A stretch of 60,159 nucleotides of DNA, from NCBI GenBank assembly GCA_028292405.1, contig JAQGMJ010000014.1, positions 1 to 60,159 on the forward strand. The letters are read 5' to 3'. How positions within the stretch are numbered: the first letter of the stretch is position 1; each line of letters begins with the position of its first letter. Made by a program: the position numbers and the translations under genes. Under the pieces are notes generated by a model. The model was not told the origin of the DNA. It did no database searches and was given only the letters and a program-made list of their open reading frames with translations. This document shows positions 41,218 through 50,116 of the stretch, one piece after another. This DNA comes from Betaproteobacteria bacterium (GTDB taxonomy: Bacteria > Pseudomonadota > Gammaproteobacteria > Burkholderiales > JAEUOS01).

Positions 41218-42072
41218 TCAGCCGAATACCAGCGCCACGCCGCAGGCGTCGCCCGCGTCGATGGCGTAAGAGCCATCGCCCATCCGTTTCGGGTTGAAGT
41301 TGCCGGCGCGCAGGGTTGCGTAGGTCGCCTGGCGGTCGCGCACGCGAATGAACATGGCGGCCAGATGCGGCTTGGCGCGCTCGGGCAGATCGACGCCCGC
41401 CAGGCGTGCCTGCAAGGCTTGACGGGTACATACCGCGATGTCCGCGCTGCCTCCCCCGATCTTCATGCCCTCGGCGATGCGCTCGGGCCAGGTACCGAGC
41501 AGCTTGGCGTAGGTGCCGGCCTGGTGCGCGACGTTGTCGGCGACGAAGGCGACCGCGGCCACTGCGTGCGCGCCGTTGGCATGGCGCATCAGCTCCGGCA
41601 GCCATACCAGCTCGGGCGTGTGGTGCTGGCACATGAAGACCTGGGCGCCGGGGGTGGTCTTCGGCGACAGGTTGGTGATGGTGAAGCTGGCGGTGCCGCT
41701 GCGGCTGCCGCCCTTCACCTCGCGCGAAAGCTGCAGCGGCGCGGCCGGCTCGAAGCCCTTTTCGCGCAGCGCCACGCTGGCGCTACGCCAATCGGTGCCC
41801 TTGAGCGCGATGGCGGCAATGCCGTCACCCTTCCGGTTGAACTCGTAGAAGTAGCTCTGCATCGGATTCGGCGCCGGCACGGTGAGCAACTCGAAGTAAT
41901 TGTCCGGCCCCACCATGATGTTGTGGTTGGAAGAGCCGGTGGAATGGTGGCCGCGCGGCACCAGGGTGAAGCCCATGCGGGTGTAGGTTTCCTCGGTGGC
42001 GTCGAGGTCGCGCACGGCGATCACTGCGTGGTCGAAGCCGGCGATGCCGGGAGTGGGAGCGATGGCGTGCAT
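41218..42072 (-). CDS. VOC/glyoxalase-like domain protein
   Basis: 284 residues containing two beta-alpha-beta-beta-beta modules. The first begins GIAGFDHAVIAVRDLDATEETYTRMGFTLVPRG, the second around GAHAVAAVAFVADNVAHQAGTYAKLLGTWPE, matching the glyoxalase-3-like group. The His in FDHAV and the Glu in YFELLTV suggest a metal site in module one. The start at 42072 has AAGG upstream. It lies next to the truncated DUF1537 gene on the same strand. Members act as lyases, dioxygenases or binding proteins; the substrate is unknown. Confidence 0.8.
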   Translation of the reverse strand: MHAIAPTPGIAGFDHAVIAVRDLDATEETYTRMGFTLVPRGHHSTGSSNHNIMVGPDNYFELLTVPAPNPMQSYFYEFNRKGDGIAAIALKGTDWRSASVALREKGFEPAAPLQLSREVKGGSRSGTASFTITNLSPKTTPGAQVFMCQHHTPELVWLPELMRHANGAHAVAAVAFVADNVAHQAGTYAKLLGTWPERIAEGMKIGGGSADIAVCTRQALQARLAGVDLPERAKPHLAAMFIRVRDRQATYATLRAGNFNPKRMGDGSYAIDAGDACGVALVFG

Positions 42073-42168
42073 GGTGGCCTTTCGGGCGGTTGTTATAGGT
42101 ATCCCGGGGCCGACAAGGTATAGCAAGCCGGCGCCTGAGGCAAGCGCCGGTCTGGAGAGCCGTGCCGT

Positions 42169-42942
42169 CTACCGCAGCAGGCGCTCGAACAGGTCCGGCT
42201 GGCCCATTTGCCCACCCTTGAGCATCAGCTCCATGCCGTCGAGCGCCGGGTTGTCGCTATGCGCGCGGGTCAGCGCCACGCCGGGGCCGATCTCGCGCAC
42301 GCAGGAAAGACCCCACAGGTCGAGCGCCTGCACCGCGTGGCTGGAAGTGTCGCCGCCGGCGATGCCGACGCGCGAGAGCGGCATTTGTTCAAGCAGTTGC
42401 CTGAGGAGATCGCCGCAGGCCAGGGCGACGGCGTGAGTGTCGGCGGGCATGGCGGCGCTGCCGTCGAGTGCGGTGCCGGCCAGCACCGGGCGGCCGGCGC
42501 GCAAGTGATGCAGGGCTTCGTCAATGCAGAAGTGTCGATAGGCCGCGTCGCCGGCGGCCAGGCGCGCCGCATCAAGCGGCAGGACAGTATAGGAGGATAC
42601 CGCGCCGATCTGCTTCGCGGTGACCGGCGGGAGGCTGCCGGCGAGCACGAACACCGGTGTCTTCGGCACGCTGCCCGGGGCCGGGCTGGCGCTGTCGTCT
42701 CGCTGCTCGCCGCTCTGCTTCCAGTGCGCAGCCAGGGCCTGCACCACGCTGCTGGGGCCAACGGCAAGCAGGCGGGCCTCTTGCGCGGGCGACCAGATCA
42801 AGCGGCCGATAGCGGCGAGCCGGGCGGGTTCTGTGAGGTCGAGCAGCACGGGGGCGACGTCTGCCGAGGCCGCAGCAATCAATGCATCGAGGTGTTGGTC
42901 CAGCGCAGCCTCATTGCCATAGGCCGAGGCGGTACGCAGCAC
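42169..42942 (-). pseudogene. Truncated DUF1537 (four-carbon acid sugar kinase) C-terminal part
   Basis: The 257-residue frame covers the nucleotide-binding half of the DUF1537 kinase family: FVLAGSLPPVTAKQIGAV, VGIAGGDTSSHAVQALDLWGL and a C-terminal LMLKGGQMGQPDLFERLL. Full-length members are over 400 residues and begin with a substrate domain of the type DDLTGA, which is missing. In the same frame a stop lies at about 43007-43009, just before the neighbouring gene, and there is no ATG or ribosome site at the apparent GTG start (42942). It is best read as a 5'-deleted remnant, although a short functional form cannot be excluded. Confidence 0.65.
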
Positions 42943-43013
42943 GGTGGTGCTGCGGGAGAATCTGCCTTGAGGGCGCGTAGTACACTCCAGCGCATCCTGT
43001 TACCGGCGACATC

Positions 43014-44078
43014 ATGATCTTTGCACACCGGCCGCGCGCGATGATCGTCGCCGGCGCAAGCTTTATTTGCATGAGCATCGCGACGGCTCAGGTGGCACTG
43101 GTGCAAAACGCGAAAGCGGCTGCCAAGCCGGCAGCCGCCAAGGCCAAGCCGGCCAAGCCGGTCAAGACCAGGCTGCAACGCCTGTTTGTCTCGGGCAGCG
43201 CCGGCGGCATTGCGGAAATGCAGGTGCCGGCAGACTGGGAAATGGCCGGTCGGAGCACGCCCATCGTGGCTCGCTTCAAGGCGCCGGACGCCGCCGACAA
43301 GCTGGTGCTGACCGCTTTTCCGCTGGCCAGGGAGCGTATTGCGCTCACCACCGACGACAAGTTGCAGGAGATGCTGCGCACCAGCGGCGCGCCGATGCTG
43401 AAATTCAGTATCGAGACCGCGCTTGAACTGCAAGCGCTGGGTGCGGGCGCCAGCGGCTATTACTTCGCCGTCAGTGACAAGGCGCTGGCCGGCAAGCACG
43501 GCAAGGCGGAGCAATTCCCGTTTGTGCATTCCGGTGTAGTGCGTTTCGGCGATTGGGTGGGGGTGTTCAACATCTACAGCGACGAAAAGGAAAACGCTTT
43601 CGTCAAGCAGGCGCTGGCGGCGATGGCCGGCCTGCGCTGGGCTGGCCCGGCGGCGCAGGAGCGCGCCGTGGCCAAGGGCCTGGGCGCGATACGGTTTGCT
43701 GCCACACCGCCGGCTTTGCAAGCGAAAGATCAGGTGCAATGCGTGTCGCCGCAGGCCTACCTTGTGTTCACCAAGTTCAACGAGCGCTATGCCTCGCTGC
43801 TCGGCACGAAAGTGGTGAAGACTGATTTCCAGTCGTTCGATGCCGGCGGCGGCGATCTCGGCTCGGTGCTGATGATGGAATTCGACGCGCCCCTGAAGCC
43901 GGATGCGAAATCCTTTTTCGGCGGCCTGATCTGGGGCGAGTCCTTTCCGACCCGGGCTCATCCGGAAGAGTTTTTCATCGCCGGCAAGCAGATGGTGATC
44001 TGGTGCACGCAAATCGAAAGCCGTATCAAGCGCCTGTCGCAGGCACGTCTTGAAGCGGCGCTGTTTCCCGTGAAATAG
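43014..44078 (+). CDS. Secreted protein of unknown function (354 aa)
   Basis: 354 residues. An N-terminal signal-like segment (AMIVAGASFICMSIATA) is followed by an Ala/Lys/Pro-rich linker (about 33-50) and then a mixed alpha/beta protein. Repeated features such as VPADWEMAGRSTPIVARFKAP and VVKTDFQSFDAGGGDLGSVLMMEF look like ordinary globular sequence. A single Cys pair (QCVSP, WCTQIE) may form a disulfide. I do not recognise a family. It is divergent from the truncated kinase and 49 bases upstream of the cupin gene, with which it may be cotranscribed. Confidence 0.7.
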   Translation: MIFAHRPRAMIVAGASFICMSIATAQVALVQNAKAAAKPAAAKAKPAKPVKTRLQRLFVSGSAGGIAEMQVPADWEMAGRSTPIVARFKAPDAADKLVLTAFPLARERIALTTDDKLQEMLRTSGAPMLKFSIETALELQALGAGASGYYFAVSDKALAGKHGKAEQFPFVHSGVVRFGDWVGVFNIYSDEKENAFVKQALAAMAGLRWAGPAAQERAVAKGLGAIRFAATPPALQAKDQVQCVSPQAYLVFTKFNERYASLLGTKVVKTDFQSFDAGGGDLGSVLMMEFDAPLKPDAKSFFGGLIWGESFPTRAHPEEFFIAGKQMVIWCTQIESRIKRLSQARLEAALFPVK

Positions 44079-44127
44079 GCGGCCGGGGTAGACTTTCCGC
44101 AAACATCGGAACCGAATGGAGACTGCG

Positions 44128-44733
44128 ATGGACCCGAAGGACTTGCCGCAAAACCAGCCCGCGCCGAAAGGGCCGCTGTTAAACGATGTCGCCCATGCCG
44201 GCCTCGATTACAGCAAGATCCCGTACCAGAAGCCACAGCCCACCGGCATGATCCCGGACCTGGTGGTGCCCGGCCTGCTGCAGATGGTGCGCGACCCGAT
44301 GGGCGGCGACGCCAGGGAATGGATTCCGCTGTCCGGCACGGTGTCGTTCCGCCCGGTGCATTTCAATGTTTCGCAGGGCTTTTACGCCCACGTCATGCGG
44401 GTGACGCGCGGCGGCGTTCTGTCCCGGCATCGCCATACGGGCGGCGTGCACGCCCTGGTGCTCAAGGGGCGCTGGCACTACCTGGAGCATGACTGGGTCG
44501 CCGAAGAAGGCTCCTACGCCTTCGAGCCGCCTGGGGAGACGCATACCCTGGTGGTGCCGGAAGACTGCCGGGAGATGATTACCTTTTTCATCGTCCACGG
44601 CGCGCTCATGTATGTCGACCCGCAGGGTAAGGCGACCGGCTACGACGACGTGTTCACGCGCCTGGAAATCGCATCCGACTACTACGAGAAGATCGGACTG
44701 GGGCGGGACTATGTAAAGAAGCTGGTGCGCTGA
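44128..44733 (+). CDS. Cupin protein of the 2,4'-dihydroxyacetophenone dioxygenase type
   Basis: 201 residues. The cupin core GVLSRHRHTGGVHALVLKGRWHYLEHDW, then EEGSYAFEPPGETHTLVV, supplies His ligands (HRH, ETH) for a mononuclear iron. This arrangement, with VLSRHRHTGGVH, matches the dioxygenase that cleaves 2,4'-dihydroxyacetophenone as I recall it. The start at 44128 has GGAG seven bases upstream; an ATG four codons earlier is possible. The family also contains members of unknown activity, so an aromatic-cleaving role is an inference. Confidence 0.8.
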   Translation: MDPKDLPQNQPAPKGPLLNDVAHAGLDYSKIPYQKPQPTGMIPDLVVPGLLQMVRDPMGGDAREWIPLSGTVSFRPVHFNVSQGFYAHVMRVTRGGVLSRHRHTGGVHALVLKGRWHYLEHDWVAEEGSYAFEPPGETHTLVVPEDCREMITFFIVHGALMYVDPQGKATGYDDVFTRLEIASDYYEKIGLGRDYVKKLVR

Positions 44734-44871
44734 ACATCCAACGCGCGGGTTGCGCGACTCCAAAGGCGGCGGTTGTCTTTTACATTTTTTTACGCGTTAC
44801 ATGGCGTTCGCCTGTCTTCCCGGGCGCGGCGCAGGCGTAAGATGCTGACTCGCCTTCGGCTGGAGCATTCG

Positions 44872-45291
44872 ATGAAAACCCCGCCTCGCTCCCTCTCTCT
44901 GCCTCGCCTGCTTGCTCTGTTTCTCGGAGCGGTGTTCGCGCTCGCCGCGCACGCCGAGGTCTACAAATGGGTGGACGAGAACGGCAAGACGCAGTTCAGC
45001 GACAAGCCGCCGCCCAATCAGAAGAACGTCAAGCAGCTCAACCTCAGCACCAACATTGCACCCGGCGACAAGGCGGCGGCGGAAAGACGTGCGGCCGCCG
45101 AAAAGGCCGGTACCCAGGCGGGTGCCGCCAAAGCCGCGCCCAAGCCTGAGGACAAACCCGCGCAAACCGCCGACGACGGCAAAAGCGAATATCAAAAGAG
45201 CCTGGACTGTTTCGCCAAATATCGACAAGGCAACGGGCGCCTGAGCCCGGAGGCCGGCTCCAATTGCAAGGAAGTCAAGACGCCCGACTGA
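44872..45291 (+). CDS. DUF4124 domain protein, copy 2
   Basis: 139 residues. Signal peptide ending ALAAHA-EV, then the DUF4124 core EVYKWVDENGKTQFSDKPPP (about 29-48). The rest is an Ala/Lys/Glu-rich, probably extended region (EKAGTQAGAAKAAPKPEDKPAQTADD) ending with a two-Cys tail (SLDCFAKYRQ, GSNCKEV). It is shorter than the copy at 39300 and differs in its tail, so the two share only the N-terminal module. The ATG at 44872 has GGAG eight bases upstream. The role is unknown; location is probably periplasmic. Confidence 0.82.
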   Translation: MKTPPRSLSLPRLLALFLGAVFALAAHAEVYKWVDENGKTQFSDKPPPNQKNVKQLNLSTNIAPGDKAAAERRAAAEKAGTQAGAAKAAPKPEDKPAQTADDGKSEYQKSLDCFAKYRQGNGRLSPEAGSNCKEVKTPD

Positions 45292-45324
45292 CTGTTGCGG
45301 GCTCAGGGTCTATCAAGGTAGCAG

Positions 45325-46506
45325 CTAGATCGCGCCCTGTTCTCGCATTGCTGCAATATCCCCGGCGGCCACGCCGAACTCGGCCAGGATGGCGTCGGTA
45401 TGCGCGCCCAGCGGCGGTACATCTTCCATCCGGGCTTCATAGGCATTGTTGCGGCCCGGCGGCAGCAGGGCGGGAATCGGCCCGGCGGAAGTGCCGACCT
45501 GGCGCCAGCGTTCGCGCGCCTTCAATTGCGGGTGGGCCCAGAGGTCGGCCATTTCGTTCATCTGCCCGTAGCCGATGCCGGCTGTATCCAGGCGCTGTTT
45601 CACCTGCTCTACATCGAAATCCTTGAACGAGGCCTCGATCAGCGCGCGCAAGGCAACGCGATTGGCCGAGCGTTTGGAGACGCTGTCGTAGTCCGCATGT
45701 TTCGCCAGCGCGGGCTGGCCCATCACCTTGTCGCAGAACACCGCCCATTCGCGCTCGTTCTGCAGGCCCAGCACCACGCTCTTGCCGTCGCCGGCCTTGA
45801 ACGGGCCGTAGGGGTAGATGGTGGCGTGCGAGGCGCCGGCCCGCGGCGGCGGCGGCGCGCCCTCCCAGGCGTAGTACATCGGAAAGCTCATCCACTCGGC
45901 CAGGGCTTCGAGCATCGAGAGGTCGATGTGCGAGCCCTTGCCGGTTTTCTGGCGCAGCAGGATGGCGTTGAGGATGTTGGTGTATGCGTACATGCCGGCG
46001 GCGATGTCGGCCACCGAGATGCCGGCCTTGGAAGGTTCGTCGGCCGTGCCGGTGGTGGTGACGAAGCCGGCTTCGCTCTGGATCAGCAGGTCGTAGGCCT
46101 TTTTGTCGCGCTGCGGGCCATCGCCGCCGTAGCCGGAAATGTCGCAGACGATGAGTTGCGGAAAGCGCTCTTTCAGGCCTGCATAGTCCAGGCCCATGCG
46201 CGCGGTGGCGCCGGGGGCGAGATTCTGGATCAGCACGTCGGCCTTCGCCAGCAGCTTTTCCATCACCGTCTTCGCCTGCGCGTGCTTCAGGTCCAACGTC
46301 AGGCTTTCCTTCGAGCGGTTGGTCCAGACGAAGTGCGAGGCCAGGCCCTTGACCCGCGTGTCGTAGGCGCGGGCGAAGTCTCCCACCTTGGGGCGTTCGA
46401 TCTTGATCACCCGCGCGCCCATGTCGGCCAGTTGGCGGGTGCAAAAGGGCGCGGCGATGGCGTGCTCGAGGGAAACGACGGTGATGTTGTCCAGGGGGCG
46501 GATCAT
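45325..46506 (-). CDS. CaiB/BaiF family CoA-transferase, copy 2
   Basis: 393 residues. Class III CoA-transferase landmarks are ITVVSLEHAIAAPFCTRQLADMGARVIKIERP, SLTLDLKHAQAK, MGLDYAGLKERFPQLIVCDISGYGGDGP and GSHIDLSMLEALAEW. At the position where copy 1 has its catalytic Asp (SMTDA), this protein has Glu (E200 in SMLEA). The gene is divergent from a ThDP-enzyme gene with a 106-base gap. The pairing recalls formyl-CoA transferase with oxalyl-CoA decarboxylase, but the partner here lacks clear oxalyl-CoA decarboxylase features. Donor and acceptor are unknown. Confidence 0.9.
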   Translation of the reverse strand: MIRPLDNITVVSLEHAIAAPFCTRQLADMGARVIKIERPKVGDFARAYDTRVKGLASHFVWTNRSKESLTLDLKHAQAKTVMEKLLAKADVLIQNLAPGATARMGLDYAGLKERFPQLIVCDISGYGGDGPQRDKKAYDLLIQSEAGFVTTTGTADEPSKAGISVADIAAGMYAYTNILNAILLRQKTGKGSHIDLSMLEALAEWMSFPMYYAWEGAPPPPRAGASHATIYPYGPFKAGDGKSVVLGLQNEREWAVFCDKVMGQPALAKHADYDSVSKRSANRVALRALIEASFKDFDVEQVKQRLDTAGIGYGQMNEMADLWAHPQLKARERWRQVGTSAGPIPALLPPGRNNAYEARMEDVPPLGAHTDAILAEFGVAAGDIAAMREQGAI

Positions 46507-46612
46507 GGGAGCGGCGCGGCGCGGCTAAAATAGCCGGCTGTGTTAACTTGGCGGACCGCAATTTTACCCGCAGCTGCCTGCCCGGCCTTCCCGAATTTCG
46601 CGAGACAAATCC

Positions 46613-48310
46613 ATGACTTCCTCACTCAAGCCCCGTACCGGTGGGCAGATCCTCGTCGACCAGCTGAAAATCCACGGTGTGCGCCATGCGTTTTGCGTGC
46701 CCGGCGAATCGTATCTGGCGGCGCTGGACGCCCTGTATGACGCCCGCGACACCATCGAGCTGATCGTTGCGCGCCAGGACGGCAGCGCCTCCTTCATGGC
46801 CGGCGCCTACGGCAAGCTGACGGGCAAGCCGGGTATCTGCTTCGTCACCCGCGGCCCGGGGGCGACCAACGCCTCCATCGGCGTGCACACCGCGTTCCAG
46901 GATTCGGACCCGATGATCCTGCTGGTGGGGCAAGTGGCGAGCGACCAGGTCGAGCGCGAGGCCTTCCAGGAGCTGGACTATCGCCGCATGTTCGGTCAAA
47001 TGGCGAAATGGGTCGCGCAGATCGACCGCGCCGACCGTATTCCCGAATACCTGAGCCATGCCTTTCACATGGCGACTTCCGGCCGCCCGGGCCCGGTGGT
47101 GCTCTCCCTGCCGGAAGACATGCTGACTGCGCTGGCTACCGTCGCCGACGTCAAGCCCTACCAGGTGGTGCAGGCCGCGCCGCAGCCCGGCGACATGCAA
47201 AAGCTCAAGGCGCTGGTGCAAGGCGCCGAGCGCCCGGTGGTGCTGCTCGGCGGCACGGTGTGGGAGAAGCAGGGTTTGGCCGACATCAAGCAGTGGATCG
47301 AGAACTGGAACCTGCCGACCACCTGCGCGTTCCGCTTTCTGGACACCCTGGACAACCGTCACCCAAATTACATCGGCGAGGCCGGCATCGGGACCAACCC
47401 GAAGCTGGCCGAGCGCATCAAGAATTCCGACCTGCTGGTCACCGTCGGCGCACGCCTGGGCGAGATGACCACCGCCGGCTATACGCTGATCGAGCCGCCG
47501 GTGCCCAAACAGCGGCTGATCCATATCCACGCGGACCCGTCCGAACTGGGCCGGGTCTACCAGGGCGAGTTGCTGATCTGCTCCGGTGTCAACCAGTTTG
47601 CCGCCGCGGCTGTTGCGCTGGGCAAGATAGACTCTTCCAAGTGGGCCGCGTCGGTGAAAGAAGGGCGCGCGGAACTGGAAGCCTTCCGCAAGCCTGCTTA
47701 CGTGATGCCCGGCAAGGTCGACTTGCGCGTCTGCGTCGAGCACATGAACGAAACCCTGCCGGAAGACACCATCTACACCAACGGCGCCGGCAATTTCTCG
47801 GGCTGGCTGGCGCGCTTTCACCCCTACACCGTGCATCGCACCCAGCTGGCGCCTTCGGCCGGCTCGATGGGTTTCGGCGTGCCCGCGGCGATCGCCGCCA
47901 AGACGGCGCGGCGCAACCAGACGGTCGTCGCTTTCAACGGCGACGGCGACTACATGATGAACGGCCAGGAACTCGCCACTGCCGTGCAATACGGACTGAA
48001 CATCATTTTCATCGTCGTCAACAACAGCATGTACGGCACCATTCGCATGCACCAGGAGCGCGACTATCCCGCGCGTATCTCCGGCACCATGCTGAAGAAC
48101 CCCGATTTCGCCGCGCTCGCCAAGGCCTACGGCGCGCATGGCGAGATCGTCACCGAGACGGCGCAATTCGCCGGTGCCCTGGAGCGCAGCCTGCAATCGA
48201 AAAAGCCCGCGCTGATCGAAGTGCAGATCGACCCCAACGCCATCACGACTTCGACCACGCTGGAAGCGCTGCGCGAAAAAGCGCAAAAGCAGGCCGCCAG
48301 CGCGAATTGA
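46613..48310 (+). CDS. Thiamine diphosphate-dependent enzyme, acetolactate synthase-like
   Basis: 565 residues, with the three-domain ThDP decarboxylase fold. The activating Glu is in CVPGESYLAALDAL; the central domain is around GAERPVVLLGGTVWEKQGL; the ThDP/Mg motif is FNGDGDYMMNGQELATAVQYGLNIIFIVVNN. It resembles acetolactate synthase large subunits but has no adjacent small subunit, so a catabolic carboligase or decarboxylase is more likely. It precedes a crotonase-fold gene by 25 bases and is divergent from a CoA-transferase. The substrate is not determined. Confidence 0.88.
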   Translation: MTSSLKPRTGGQILVDQLKIHGVRHAFCVPGESYLAALDALYDARDTIELIVARQDGSASFMAGAYGKLTGKPGICFVTRGPGATNASIGVHTAFQDSDPMILLVGQVASDQVEREAFQELDYRRMFGQMAKWVAQIDRADRIPEYLSHAFHMATSGRPGPVVLSLPEDMLTALATVADVKPYQVVQAAPQPGDMQKLKALVQGAERPVVLLGGTVWEKQGLADIKQWIENWNLPTTCAFRFLDTLDNRHPNYIGEAGIGTNPKLAERIKNSDLLVTVGARLGEMTTAGYTLIEPPVPKQRLIHIHADPSELGRVYQGELLICSGVNQFAAAAVALGKIDSSKWAASVKEGRAELEAFRKPAYVMPGKVDLRVCVEHMNETLPEDTIYTNGAGNFSGWLARFHPYTVHRTQLAPSAGSMGFGVPAAIAAKTARRNQTVVAFNGDGDYMMNGQELATAVQYGLNIIFIVVNNSMYGTIRMHQERDYPARISGTMLKNPDFAALAKAYGAHGEIVTETAQFAGALERSLQSKKPALIEVQIDPNAITTSTTLEALREKAQKQAASAN

Positions 48311-48335
48311 GCCGACGATTGAGCCAACTTCAGCA

Positions 48336-49115
48336 ATGAGCTACCAGCACCTGCAACTCGCCATCGAAGGCCGCCTGGCGGTGGTGCGCCTGCATCGTCC
48401 GGCGCAGCGCAATGCGCTGGCCAATGCGCTGATGCGCGAGCTGATTGCCTGCGCGCGCGAATTGGCCGACCGAAGCGACGTCGATGCGGTGATCCTCACC
48501 GGCAGCGAAAGCTACTTCTCAGCCGGCGCCGACCTGCAGGATGCTTCGTCCTGGGACGACCCCGATCTCACCATCAGCGACCGGCGCGATATCGCCGCTC
48601 TCGGCTACAAGATGTGCAAGGCCTGGGAAGAGATGCCGCAGATCACCATCGCCGCCATCGAAGGTTACGCCATCGGCGGCGGCTTCGCGCTGTCGCTGGC
48701 TTGCGACTGGCGCGTGGCGGCGATCAATAGTTTCGTGTCACTGCCCGAGATCTCTCTTGGCATCCCGCTTACCTGGGGCACGATTCCGCGCCTGGTCAAC
48801 CTGCTGGGGCCCGCACGCGCGAAGCGCATGACCATTTTGTGCGAGCGTTTTCCCGCCAAGGAAGCGCTGGACTGGGGCGTGCTTGATTACCTCGCGCCCA
48901 AGGGCCGGGTGCTGGCGCGCGCCACTGAAGTGGCGCGGCAGGCGCTGGCGATGCCCAGTGTCGCGGTGCGCATGAGCAAGGAATCGGCGAACGCAGTGGC
49001 CACCGCGCTCAATCACGCCGCCAGCTATATGGCGCATGACCAGCGCGTGTTGCTGGCCGGGAGTGATGAGTCGAGGGCGGCGCGTGCCAAAGCGCTGCCG
49101 AAAAAGAAGAAGTAG
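48336..49115 (+). CDS. Enoyl-CoA hydratase/isomerase (crotonase) family protein
   Basis: 259 residues. The crotonase fold is evident: RLHRPAQRNALANALMREL, GSESYFSAGADLQD (oxyanion-hole loop), AIEGYAIGGGFALSLACDWRVAA and VSLPEISLGI. The Glu corresponding to E164 of rat hydratase is present (LPEISLGI), whereas the E144 position in GGGFALS is Ala, so the reaction may not be a simple hydration. It is translated 25 bases downstream of the ThDP enzyme and probably acts on the same CoA-linked pathway. The C-terminal tail is Lys-rich. Confidence 0.9.
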   Translation: MSYQHLQLAIEGRLAVVRLHRPAQRNALANALMRELIACARELADRSDVDAVILTGSESYFSAGADLQDASSWDDPDLTISDRRDIAALGYKMCKAWEEMPQITIAAIEGYAIGGGFALSLACDWRVAAINSFVSLPEISLGIPLTWGTIPRLVNLLGPARAKRMTILCERFPAKEALDWGVLDYLAPKGRVLARATEVARQALAMPSVAVRMSKESANAVATALNHAASYMAHDQRVLLAGSDESRAARAKALPKKKK

Positions 49116-49135
49116 AGCGCGCGACTCGCGCCGGT

Positions 49136-50080
49136 TCAGCCCACCTGGATGCCGAAAGCCCAGCACAGCGCCGAAAAACTGAAAAACGCCAGCGCCGTGG
49201 TGACCAGGATGGCCGCCGCCACCCGCTCCGAATTTGCCCCCTGGCGCTCGGCGAACAGGAACACCGTTCCGGCCACCGGCATTGCCGCCATCAACACCAG
49301 GGTGCCAACCTGCAGCTTGTCCAGGCCGAACAAATACATGGCCACCAGCGCGGCAAGGTAAGGGTGCAGCAGCAGCTTGGCGCCGGTCATCATCAGCACG
49401 TCGCCGCGCCAGGGATGGGTGCCGGGCCGGTACAGCGAGACGCCGATGGTGAACAGCGCCACCGGCCCGGCCGAATTGCCGAGCAGCCGTGCGAAAGTGT
49501 CGGCGGCCATCGGCAACTGGCGCTCGAAGGCGGAGAACAGAGCGCCGGCCACCACCGACCAGATCAGCGGATTTTTCGACACCCGCAAGGCCGCGCCCCT
49601 GAGCGCGGCGCGCACTCCCTGGCCGCCGCTGTCTTCCAGCGAAGCCAGCGCAAGGGCAGTGGACACCAGCACCAGCAGGTCGGCCATGCCCGCGGCGATC
49701 AGCGGCGCGAGAGAGGCCTGTCCCAGCATCGAGGGCAGCAGGGCAAAGCCCATATAGCCCCAGTTCGACCAGGACACCGCCAGCGCGGCGAAGGCGGCCT
49801 CGCGCAGGCCCTCGCCGGCGGCGAAGCGGATCGACACCACGAAAATGGCCAGCATAGACAGCCCGGTGACCATGTAGGCGGCGAACACCGGCAGGTTGAA
49901 AATCTGCGCGAACGGCGTGCCGGAGGAAAAACGGAACAGCATGCACGGCAGCGCGAAATACAGCACGAAAGTATTGAGCGCAGGCACCGCGTTTTCCGGC
50001 AGCATGCGAAAACGCGCGGCGAGAAAGCCGCACAGCACCAGCGCGAAAAACGGCGCGGTGACGTTGATGATGGCGAGCAT
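49136..50080 (-). CDS. AEC (auxin efflux carrier) family transporter
   Basis: 314 residues, about ten helices in two halves. It begins INVTAPFFALVLCGFLAARFRMLPENAVPALNTFVLYFALPCMLF, the typical AEC start with ALNTFVLYFALP. Family members move malonate, malate or other carboxylates. It is the last gene of a minus-strand group that includes glycerate kinase, PyrC and DUF3025. It may import a small organic acid, but no direct evidence fixes the substrate. Confidence 0.88.
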   Translation of the reverse strand: MLAIINVTAPFFALVLCGFLAARFRMLPENAVPALNTFVLYFALPCMLFRFSSGTPFAQIFNLPVFAAYMVTGLSMLAIFVVSIRFAAGEGLREAAFAALAVSWSNWGYMGFALLPSMLGQASLAPLIAAGMADLLVLVSTALALASLEDSGGQGVRAALRGAALRVSKNPLIWSVVAGALFSAFERQLPMAADTFARLLGNSAGPVALFTIGVSLYRPGTHPWRGDVLMMTGAKLLLHPYLAALVAMYLFGLDKLQVGTLVLMAAMPVAGTVFLFAERQGANSERVAAAILVTTALAFFSFSALCWAFGIQVG

Positions 50081-50116
50081 GTTCTGGGTTCGGCTTGTAG
50101 GTGGAAGTGCTGCGCC

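Noticed and set aside
42879..44102. 407-codon minus-strand frame across the truncated kinase start and the 43014 gene
   Set aside because: It is His/Arg/Gln-rich and antisense to a gene with a signal peptide and normal composition. It does not supply the missing kinase domain.
46613..48310. Oxalyl-CoA decarboxylase paired with a formyl-CoA transferase
   Set aside because: The tempting arrangement is not supported by specific features; the ThDP protein reads more like acetolactate synthase and the transferase has Glu at the usual Asp position.
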